The translations under genes were made by a program, and so were the position numbers. A stretch of 8,506 nucleotides of DNA from the NCBI GenBank assembly GCA_024684665.1, contig JAIKWN010000124.1, forward strand, positions 1-8,506, written 5' to 3'. This DNA comes from Clostridiales bacterium. GTDB taxonomy: Bacteria; Bacillota_A; Clostridia; Christensenellales; Aristaeellaceae. Positions 1 to 4,940 of the stretch are shown one piece after another; the first letter of the stretch is position 1, and the number at the start of each line of letters is the position of its first letter. Under the pieces are notes generated by a model that made no database searches, had not been told where the DNA came from, and saw only the letters and a program-made list of their open reading frames with translations.

Positions 1-433
1 TCCGAATCCAAAGCCGAAGGATACGGAATATATTCAATACTTCGGCGACGATAATAAGCCGCTTGCACGAGGGACTGGAAAGACGTGGTTGATGCCTGGT
101 AGGAATGTAACCATCCGTGCTGAGATCAAAACCATCGAGGCATATGGAACTGCGACTTTCACTCTGCCGAAAGGGACAAAGACGATCGGGGAAAATGCTT
201 TCGAGGGTATCAAAGCGGAGATCGTCTATGTACCAGATGAAGTGAAGTCAATCAGTGCGTACGCCTTTGCTAACAATACAAAGCTAAAGCAAATCCGCCT
301 CCCGAAAGACTGCGTAATCGATGATGCGGCATTCTTTGGCTGCACGAACCTGATGGCTATTTACACGTCAGGTGATGGAAAGGCGAAGGACTGGGCGAAG
401 GACAACGGATACGGTGTGATGACGACGAAGTGA
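1..433 (+). CDS. BspA-like leucine-rich-repeat surface protein, C-terminal part
   Basis: Partial gene: the reading frame is open from base 2 without a start, so the N-terminus lies outside the window. The first ~40 visible residues end in a stretch with WLMPGRNVTIRAEI, which resembles the end of an InlB B-type/Flg_new repeat (usual form: F-x-MP-x-x-x-V-T-I/V-x-A). After it come BspA-type LRR_5 units: LPKGTKTIGENAFEGI, then VPDEVKSISAYAFANN, then LPKDCVIDDAAFFGC, each a short strand followed by I-x-x-x-A-F. The last ~20 residues (TSGDGKAKDWAKDNGYGV) are the usual LRR_5 tail. Such proteins are cell-surface adhesins or binding proteins in gut Clostridia, often exported and anchored by other domains; no LPXTG or other anchor is visible at this end. 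Family is clear, ligand unknown. Confidence 0.85.
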   Translation, partial: PNPKPKDTEYIQYFGDDNKPLARGTGKTWLMPGRNVTIRAEIKTIEAYGTATFTLPKGTKTIGENAFEGIKAEIVYVPDEVKSISAYAFANNTKLKQIRLPKDCVIDDAAFFGCTNLMAIYTSGDGKAKDWAKDNGYGVMTTK

Positions 434-511
434 GAGAAGCGGTAACAGATTTACAATACTGTGATGCAACAGATTACGTGGAGGATAATGGATATTGATA
501 GTTGATCTACT

Positions 512-581
512 GTTGTTCCGAGATGTACCAAACTTCATCATAGTTGTTCCAAAGTTCTTCAAAGTTGATAGGAGTTGTTCT
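512..581 (+). repeat. Three GTTGTTC direct repeats with 31-bp period before the WYL gene
   Basis: GTTGTTCC occurs at 512-519 and 543-550, and GTTGTTCT at 574-581, so the three copies start exactly 31 bp apart. The bases between copies are partly alike (both contain CAAA followed by TT and AT at equal offsets). The last copy lies between the GGAG ribosome binding site (571-574) and the ATG at 583. A period of 31 bp is close to three helical turns, so the copies would face the same side of the DNA. An operator for the downstream WYL regulator or another DNA-binding protein is an inference; no promoter could be assigned with confidence. Confidence 0.5.
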
Positions 582-582
582 T

Positions 583-1578
583 ATGCCTAAAAATGACGGT
601 TCCAAGGATAAAATCTTGTATCTCCTGAAAATCCTGGAAGAGTGCACTGATGAGGATCATGGGCTTACTATGCCTGAAATCCAGAAGAAAATGATTTACA
701 TGATGCATCTGGAAGAGGGACAGGAACCAGACCGCAAAACCATAAAAGCCCATATTGATTCTCTTTCAGATTTCTTCGATTATGACATTGGCATGGAACG
801 AGAAGGCGCGAAAACCTATTACAAAATGCTTAGCCGCGAATTTGACTTACAGGATCTACAATTTATAGCAGATGCGGTTGCAACCTCCAAATTCCTAACA
901 GAGAAGAAGACGAAGGAGCTTATCGACAAACTTGGAACACTCTGCTCCTCCTATCAACGTTCATCGCTTTCACGCAAAGTTACAACAGCAAACCGAATCA
1001 AAAGCATGAATGACAAGATTCATTACAATCTGAACAGTCTGAATCTTGCCATTTCAGAAGATAAGAAAGTAACTTTCCGCTACTTCAGTTACGATGAGAA
1101 GAAGGAACGCAAGTTTAACAAGAGCAGCTATAAGGTTAGCCCTTGGGCTATGATCTACGCCGATGATAATTACTATCTGCTTGCTCTTGATGGTGACAAA
1201 TTCAAACACTTCCGCGTTGATAGAATGCTGAATGTGAGCATTACGGAAGAGGCGCGAAAAGGGGAAGCAGAATTCAAGAAGAAGGACATGGCGGATTACC
1301 AGAAATACACGTTCAACATGTACGGAGGAGAGATAAAGAATGTAACTCTCCAATTTCAAAATAGGTTGATGAACGTGGCTATTGATAGGTTTGGTAAGGA
1401 AATTATCCCGCAAAGGGTAGATGCGAATCATTTCAAGATTACGGTTCCCATTGCGGTAAGCGATCAGTCCTTTGGATGGGTTGTTGGATTGGGGAAGGGC
1501 GTGAAGATACTGGAGCCTGATGATATGGCAGAAAGACTGAAGAATTACCTTTGTGAAATCCAAAAGATGTATGAGTGA
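583..1578 (+). CDS. WYL-domain transcriptional regulator (HTH-WYL-WCX)
   Basis: Complete 331-residue protein of the usual size for this family. I chose the ATG at 583 (MPKNDGSKDK) because GGAG lies 8 nt upstream; an in-frame ATG at 544 has no such site. Residues ~8-82 form a winged helix-turn-helix with the typical DRKTIKAHIDSLSDFF recognition region. Residues ~150-220 are the WYL domain: the signature reads YYL at 197-199 in SPWAMIYADDNYYLLALD, followed by the conserved FRVDRM basic patch at 210-215. Residues ~250-328 form the C-terminal WCX extension. WYL proteins bind a nucleic-acid or nucleotide ligand and act as repressors or activators, often of DNA-damage, phage-defence or mobile-element genes. 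The gene stands alone on its strand between the LRR gene and the fragment zone, so its target is unclear; the 31-bp repeats in its leader suggest self-control. Confidence 0.88.
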   Translation: MPKNDGSKDKILYLLKILEECTDEDHGLTMPEIQKKMIYMMHLEEGQEPDRKTIKAHIDSLSDFFDYDIGMEREGAKTYYKMLSREFDLQDLQFIADAVATSKFLTEKKTKELIDKLGTLCSSYQRSSLSRKVTTANRIKSMNDKIHYNLNSLNLAISEDKKVTFRYFSYDEKKERKFNKSSYKVSPWAMIYADDNYYLLALDGDKFKHFRVDRMLNVSITEEARKGEAEFKKKDMADYQKYTFNMYGGEIKNVTLQFQNRLMNVAIDRFGKEIIPQRVDANHFKITVPIAVSDQSFGWVVGLGKGVKILEPDDMAERLKNYLCEIQKMYE

Positions 1579-1635
1579 AAAAGTAAAGAATGACTTACAT
1601 TTACATAATTCTGGAATCGCTTGAATACTGAAATC

Positions 1636-1992
1636 TGGTATGATAAACTCCATTTACAGTCCAGTAAACCACTTGGGATTTGGTACGACAATGATTCTGA
1701 ACTTGACAAAAAAAGAAGCCTACTCGACTACTTGCCCAAATGCCTGAAAACGCAGACGGGGAGCCGCTTTGCGGCTCACCGACCTATCAGGTCCAGGTCG
1801 TTGCATGGTATGACAACGAGAACAGCTACACCTCTCAGATGGTCCGCACCATCAAGTACTTCGCGGAGCTGAAGTAATCACGGTTACTGGGTTTACGGGA
1901 TTTCGCGGAAGCGGGAGAACGCAGCCAGGTACGAAAAATGTTGAATTAGTACCGTAAACCGTTCTGAGGATTTCGATTTAGGTACGATAAAC
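1636..1992 (+). repeat. Five degenerate GGTAYGAYAA repeats, candidate recombination sites
   Basis: The same short motif recurs five times in direct orientation: TGGTATGATAAAC (1636-1648), TGGTACGACAATG (1681-1693), TGGTATGACAACG (1806-1818), AGGTACGAAAAATG (1927-1940) and AGGTACGATAAAC (1980-1992). Secondary shared words accompany it: GTAAACC at 1664-1670 and 1954-1960, and GGATTT shortly before three of the copies (1675-1680, 1898-1903, 1968-1973). The third copy is the WYDN coding sequence of the gap fragment. The set lies directly upstream of a tyrosine-recombinase remnant, so these may be binding or crossover sites of that enzyme; this role is inferred and no inverted-repeat core could be defined. 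Confidence 0.4.
1740..1877 (+). pseudogene. gap: 3' fragment of a glyceraldehyde-3-phosphate dehydrogenase gene
   Basis: The frame ending at TAA 1875-1877 encodes TYQVQVVA followed by WYDNENSYTSQMVRTIKYF and AELK. This is the characteristic C-terminus of bacterial GAPDH (WYDNE followed by S-Y-T-x-Q-x-V-R-T-x-x-Y), as in clostridial enzymes. Only about 30 residues are convincing; an intact enzyme has about 335. The frame stays open back to base 1707, and PENADGEPLCGSP at 1743-1781 may be further gap sequence or fused material. The catalytic Cys domain and NAD-binding domain are absent, so it cannot be functional. A perfect 7-bp hairpin GAGCCGC-TTT-GCGGCTC sits at 1761-1777, within or just before the fragment, and might mark the join. 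Identity is confident; how it arrived is inference. Confidence 0.75.
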
Positions 1993-2045
1993 ATTTACCC
2001 CCTTTTCTTGATCGGAAACTGTCAAGGAAAGGGGGATTTTGTTTA
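1988..2045 (+). promoter_or_regulatory. Hairpin enclosing the recombinase ribosome binding site
   Basis: CCCCCTTTTCTTGA (1998-2011) pairs with TCAAGGAAAGGGGG (2022-2035), 13 of 14 positions, around a 10-nt loop. An outer stem TAAACA (1988-1993) with TGTTTA (2040-2045) closes it across a 4x4 internal loop. The right arm contains the only plausible Shine-Dalgarno sequence (GGAAAGGGGG) for the ATG at 2047. Read-through RNA would therefore hide the translation start, as is known for several transposase and IS200/IS605 leaders. With ATTTTGTTT after the stem it could also act as a terminator. Structure is seen; function is inferred. Confidence 0.55.
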
Positions 2046-2046
2046 C

Positions 2047-2205
2047 ATGAAGATGGATGACGCCATCGTGGAATTCGGGTTTGACTGTAAAGTGAGAAAA
2101 CTGTCTGAGAAGACCGTGACGAATTATCAAAAGCAGTTGAGGTACATTGAAAAATACCTGAAAGACGAATTCCAAATCACAGAAGTTTGCCAGCTCTTCA
2201 GATAG
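2047..2205 (+). pseudogene. Tyrosine recombinase/integrase, N-terminal remnant
   Basis: The frame from ATG 2047 encodes 52 residues. Residues ~5-46, including KLSEKTVTNYQKQLRYIEKYL, resemble the N-terminal core-binding (SAM-like) domain of phage-type integrases, in which a 'L-S-x-x-T-x-x-x-Y' helix binds the DNA core site. After ITEV (to ~2187) the similarity stops, the frame reads CQLFR and ends at TAG 2203-2205. The catalytic domain with the R-H-R-Y residues is missing; a full enzyme has about 300 residues. The start is supported by the GGAAAGGGGG site 11 nt upstream. The break coincides with the antisense toxin remnant, suggesting one deletion removed the rest of both genes. The fragment is too short for a firm subfamily assignment. 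Confidence 0.6.
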
Positions 2206-2249
2206 GTGTCAATGCTTTCTTTTGTGAACTCAAATTGTTTTTCAGATGT
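2186..2249 (-). pseudogene. Remnant of a toxin gene start (AbiEii-like nucleotidyltransferase)
   Basis: Reading leftwards from the end of the XRE gene, one frame encodes SEKQFEFTKESIDTYLK, a plausible N-terminus that overlaps the XRE stop codon in the way toxin genes overlap antitoxin genes. From recall of the family, XRE genes of this type are followed by an AbiEii/AbiGii nucleotidyltransferase beginning near MSEKQFEFTKEN and continuing with L-K-E-L-A-K. Here the expected ATG position (2247-2249) reads ACA. Near 2199 the sequence is CTGAAGAGCTGGCA, one A short of a frame giving LKELA, so a frameshift follows. Homology ends near 2186 where the integrase remnant begins. About 20 codons remain, so the gene is dead. 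The family name rests on context and memory, not on a domain that is present. Confidence 0.45.
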
Positions 2250-2808
2250 TTCTTACCTCGTTTTCAATGATGTTGAACCGTTTGAATTCCGGAATCGCTG
2301 TCATGGACGCGTTACGCAGGATCGAAGTGTCATTGGACGCCGCAACTACCGCCCGGATGCTGGCCGGATAGACTGGCTTTTCCAGTTTGCAGCGGCGAAG
2401 GTCATCATAGTCATCACAAAGCGGGATATCGTTCTCCCTGCTGATATAGTCCAGCATGGCAAGAAGGTACAGACTTTCCGGATACCATTTTCGATTATAG
2501 TAGATACGGATCTCCTGACTTTCAAGCGTATCCATGATAAAGTCTATGTCTCCCATCTCCTTGACCCTATGACAAACCGTGCTCTTAAAGTTCTCAAAGC
2601 TGCTGCGGCTTAAGAAACAAGGAGCAAGCAGTTCTTCCATAGACACATCCAGCGCTTTGGCGAGACGGTAGATCGTCTCGGCACTGCATTTTTCCAATTG
2701 CGCTTTGCCGTTGCAAATATCGTTTACCGTAGCGTAGGGAACGCTGCTGGCTTTAGCAAGCCGATAAATGCTCATATTCTTTTCTCTTAACGCATCTCGT
2801 ATGGTCAT
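2242..2808 (-). CDS. XRE-family HTH regulator, probable orphan antitoxin
   Basis: Complete 188-residue protein. Start ATG at 2808 has AGGTGA six nt upstream (2815-2820). Residues ~1-60 are a Cro/C1-type helix-turn-helix (SIYRLAKASSVPYATVNDIC as recognition region, then TIYRLAKALDVSMEELL). Residues ~65-188 form a second, mostly helical domain with KWYPESLYLLAMLDYISREN and a conserved-looking end PEFKRFNIIENEVRNI. This two-domain form is known to me as the antitoxin/autoregulator beside AbiEii-type nucleotidyltransferase toxins in Clostridia. The toxin position downstream (-strand, below 2242) holds only a vestige, so this would be an antitoxin without its toxin. It has its own consensus promoter within a palindrome, which fits self-repression. 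It could instead be a plain DNA-binding regulator kept for another role. Confidence 0.75.
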   Translation of the reverse strand: MTIRDALREKNMSIYRLAKASSVPYATVNDICNGKAQLEKCSAETIYRLAKALDVSMEELLAPCFLSRSSFENFKSTVCHRVKEMGDIDFIMDTLESQEIRIYYNRKWYPESLYLLAMLDYISRENDIPLCDDYDDLRRCKLEKPVYPASIRAVVAASNDTSILRNASMTAIPEFKRFNIIENEVRNI

Positions 2809-2829
2809 GATCTATCACCTGCCTCTACC

Positions 2830-2861
2830 GACATTATAACGGTCTGCCGGTATAATGTCAA
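2830..2861 (-). promoter_or_regulatory. Consensus sigma-A promoter embedded in a palindromic operator
   Basis: On the minus strand TTGACA (2856-2861) and TATAAT (2833-2838) are separated by exactly 17 bp, a perfect consensus vegetative promoter for the XRE gene, whose ATG lies 24 bp past the -10 box. The same bases form a palindrome: GACATTATAACGG (2830-2842) and CCGGTATAATGTC (2847-2859) are inverted copies with one mismatch around TCTG. It covers the -10, the spacer and four bases of the -35. Binding of the XRE protein here would block RNA polymerase. Promoter and palindrome are directly visible; the identity of the binder is inferred. Confidence 0.8.
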
Positions 2862-2881
2862 CAACGCTTCCGGAATTCTTC

Positions 2882-3150
2882 TCACAGGCTGTTCACGAAA
2901 TCCAATGCCGTTTCCAGGTCTTCCTTAACTGCAGACGTATCCTGAGACGGCGCTCCGGGCGGTGAAGTCTGGAGCAGAGCCGCGAGACCGCTCAGAGAGT
3001 TTGCCTGGACTCCTCGCTCAACCGTTTCCATGATGCGCTGAAGAAAGCGTCTTCCTTTTCCCTTGTCTCTAGGTGGGGATCGGCTACGAGGGCTGTTTTC
3101 CGATCAAGGAATCCGTTGACTGCAGTGACGACGGCATCCAGAATCATAAT
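2882..3150 (-). pseudogene. Unrecognised frameshifted gene remnant
   Basis: This stretch reads like decayed minus-strand coding sequence in two adjoining frames. The downstream frame ends at TGA 2882-2884 and encodes, from an ATG at 3031, 49 residues beginning METVERGVQANSL and ending KEDLETALDFVNSL, with a Pro/Ser-rich middle. The upstream frame, about 3050-3150, encodes ILDAVVTAVNGFLDRKTAL and a charged run ETREKED before it slips out of frame and stops at 2992-2994. Joining the two by one frameshift near 3030-3050 would give a C-terminal piece of about 85 residues. I do not recognise the family. No ribosome binding site is well placed for the 3031 ATG. It could also be non-coding DNA with chance open frames. 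Confidence 0.3.
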
Positions 3151-3310
3151 TGATCGAACGGGTGAGGAACGATTGCTTGGGCAAGGTGTTTTTATTTTCA
3201 CCAAAGGAGATGGGGGTGAAGCAGTCCATGCACAAGCTGCTTATATATCTAACGAAGAAATTGATGGGATAATAGAATTTGAAAAGCTTCAAAACAGATT
3301 AATTGATTGA
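3137..3310 (+). pseudogene. C-terminal remnant of an FtsK/SpoIIIE-like DNA translocase
   Basis: The frame ending at TGA 3308-3310 encodes SRIIIDRTGEERLLGQG, then VFIFTKGDGGEAVHAQAAYI and SNEEIDGIIEF. This matches the last part of the FtsK/SpoIIIE motor domain, where chromosomal versions read D-S-R-T-I-L-D-x-x-G-A-E-x-L-L-G-x-G-D-M followed by a V-x-G-A-x-[VI]-S-[DN]-E-E stretch. The Walker A and B motifs, which lie upstream in the motor domain, are missing; similarity starts near 3137, where the sequence abuts the opposite-strand remnant. The frame is open further back to a TTG at 3116. The piece is AT-rich compared with the block to its right. The parent may have been an FtsK-like gene of a plasmid or integrative element rather than the cell-division gene. 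Confidence 0.55.
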
Positions 3311-3417
3311 TAAAAAGTTGGGCATGATTTGTGTTTCAACTTATCCCGCAAAAAGCGTTGATGCAATACCAACGTGTCAAAGAAAGCTTTTTTACGAAGT
3401 ACGATCGCCAATTGTAC

Positions 3418-3463
3418 AAAAAACAAGCGAATGACGCCTTGCGGCTCATCCGCTTGTTTTTTT
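3418..3463. terminator. Bidirectional intrinsic terminator
   Basis: CAAGCG (3424-3429) pairs with CGCTTG (3451-3456), continued inside by ATGA/TCAT and GCC/GGC around TTGC. The stem is flanked by a run of A on the left (3418-3423) and T7 on the right (3457-3463), so it can end transcription in both directions. On the minus strand it closes the membrane protein/serine hydrolase operon, whose last stop is at 3495. On the plus strand it would stop transcripts from the fragment zone. It marks the border between the patchwork and the GC-rich block. Confidence 0.85.
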
Positions 3464-3494
3464 GCTGTTCAGTCCTGTTCTGATGCTTGGTTTT

Positions 3495-4898
3495 TCAGGC
3501 CCCGCTTCGCCGGAAAATTCTTGAGCCGCAGGAAACCAGATTGCAGACGCTGCCTTCCGGGTGGAAGGTCAGGTGCATCAGGGAGCGGCCTTCGCTGTCG
3601 GTTGCGAGGAACCGCGTTTCTCCGCAGAATTGCAGGGAATGGACTCTCCCGTTTTTTTCGGCCGTAAGCCCTTCCGGGGAAATCGAGATGGTGAGGATTT
3701 CCGGCAGCCCTTCGTGATCCTCGTATGCGCCTGCGAAGCGTTCCGCATCCGGACAGGCATCGTCGGAGGGAATGAACCATTCATGGCTCTTTTCGAGCGA
3801 CCGCCCGAGGATCGCGTTCTCCATGGCCCATACGACGTGATCCAGGTCCGCACCGTCTTCGTTCGTCAGCACCGCGAAGCCGTAGCCTTCGCCCAGCAGG
3901 AATGCACCCTTCGCGCTCAGCCCGTGCAGGGCGCCGCCATGATCGCAGATCACGTGTTCTCCAAATTTACGCTTGTTGATGCCGAGACACATTGCGGGGA
4001 TCCGTTCCGCGGGGACGGTATCGCAGACGAGCATCCGCACCGCCTCTTCCGGAATGACCTGTCGCCCGCCGATGCGTCCATAGGACGAGAGCGTCGCATA
4101 GTACCGCGCGAGATCCCGCGCCGTGCTCTTCACCATGGCGCATCCGCGGTAGGGCGGGAGGATGGACCATCCGTCGTCGCATACCTGGCGCTCCCCGTCC
4201 CAGGAGAAGAGCGAGGTGAAGTTGCCGTTCGCGAGCTTCCGCGAGGCTTCAACGCCATTGTCCAGGATGCTGCGGGTCATGCCGAGGGGCAGGAAGATGC
4301 GCTCCCGCATGAAGTCCTCCAGGGGGATGCCGGCGGCGCGGTCGATAACGTAGGAGAGCAGCGCGTAGCCCTCGTTCGAATAGGAGAACCGCTCGCCCGG
4401 AGCGCCGACCGGGGGATAAGGACACTCGGCGATGCAGGAGAGCAGCTCTTCCAGCGTGGAGACGCGGGATGGCGCGCTTTCCCGCAGGCGGATCGTCTCC
4501 TCGTCGGCCGGGCGCCCGGTGGTGTTCATGACGCTGGACCACTCGAGGGCCTCCATCGGGGGCAGACCGCTCGTGTGCATGCACAGGTGCCGGACGGTTA
4601 CGGTCCCGTGCTGCAGGGGGAAGCGGAATCCCGGGAGCCAGTCCGTCACGGGCGATTCCAGGTCCAGCTTGCCTTCCACGGCTAGGATGCAGGCCGAAAG
4701 AGCGGTCAGCGATTTGGAGAGGGAGCCGATGCCGTACATCGTGTCGGGATCCGGACGGGCAGTACCGTCCGCGTTCGTCCACCCGTTCGCGTGGGTGTAG
4801 ACCGGTTCGCCATCAGATATGATGCAGGCGCTGAATCCGGCAATGTGTTCTTTTTCCGCCCAGCGGTCGAGATAGGAAGTCAGGGCCGTTTCGTTCAT
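3495..4898 (-). CDS. Class C beta-lactamase-fold serine hydrolase
   Basis: Complete 467-residue protein; ATG at 4898 with GGAGG seven nt upstream (4906-4910). Residues ~5-370 form a beta-lactamase/penicillin-binding transpeptidase-like domain (Pfam Beta-lactamase). The catalytic triplets are all present: SxxK as S59-L-S-K62, Y173-S-N175, and H320-G-G322 in the position of the KTG box. Family landmarks H108-T-S-G-L112 and F202-L-P-L-G-M207 are also there. The C-terminal ~85 residues form a beta-rich appendix like those of many esterase/peptidase members. There is no signal peptide or membrane segment, so it should act in the cytosol, which argues against a resistance beta-lactamase; esterase or D-amino-acid peptidase-like activity is more likely. 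It follows the membrane protein gene by 42 nt on the same strand, probably in one transcript. Confidence 0.88.
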   Translation of the reverse strand: MNETALTSYLDRWAEKEHIAGFSACIISDGEPVYTHANGWTNADGTARPDPDTMYGIGSLSKSLTALSACILAVEGKLDLESPVTDWLPGFRFPLQHGTVTVRHLCMHTSGLPPMEALEWSSVMNTTGRPADEETIRLRESAPSRVSTLEELLSCIAECPYPPVGAPGERFSYSNEGYALLSYVIDRAAGIPLEDFMRERIFLPLGMTRSILDNGVEASRKLANGNFTSLFSWDGERQVCDDGWSILPPYRGCAMVKSTARDLARYYATLSSYGRIGGRQVIPEEAVRMLVCDTVPAERIPAMCLGINKRKFGEHVICDHGGALHGLSAKGAFLLGEGYGFAVLTNEDGADLDHVVWAMENAILGRSLEKSHEWFIPSDDACPDAERFAGAYEDHEGLPEILTISISPEGLTAEKNGRVHSLQFCGETRFLATDSEGRSLMHLTFHPEGSVCNLVSCGSRIFRRSGA

Positions 4899-4940
4899 AA
4901 ATACACCTCCGTGGATTGGACTGGGGAGGGGGGATATGGG

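Noticed and set aside
512..581. A short CRISPR-like array
   Set aside because: Only three copies of a 7-8 bp word, with intervening bases partly alike rather than unique spacers, and no cas genes.
1054..1653. 199-codon open frame on the minus strand
   Set aside because: It is antisense to the WYL gene, lacks a ribosome binding site, and its sequence shows no recognisable protein features.
1761..1777. Perfect hairpin GAGCCGC-TTT-GCGGCTC as a terminator
   Set aside because: No T-run follows on either strand, so an intrinsic terminator is not supported; kept only as a possible junction mark.
1621..1872. 83-codon plus-strand frame that begins NTEIWYDKLHLQ
   Set aside because: It crosses the gap fragment out of frame and ends in low-complexity Arg/Ser sequence; the gap frame explains the region better, though the repeated IWYD reflects the DNA repeat.
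3319..3483. Open frame containing MQYQRVKESFFTKYDRQL
   Set aside because: It runs straight through the bidirectional terminator stem and T-tract and has no ribosome binding site.
3561..4685. 374-codon plus-strand frame
   Set aside because: Antisense to the serine hydrolase, whose catalytic motifs are clear; long antisense frames are common in GC-rich genes.
3495..4898. Antibiotic-resistance AmpC beta-lactamase
   Set aside because: The fold motifs match class C, but there is no signal peptide, the length exceeds AmpC, and a C-terminal appendix is present; a general serine hydrolase is the safer call.
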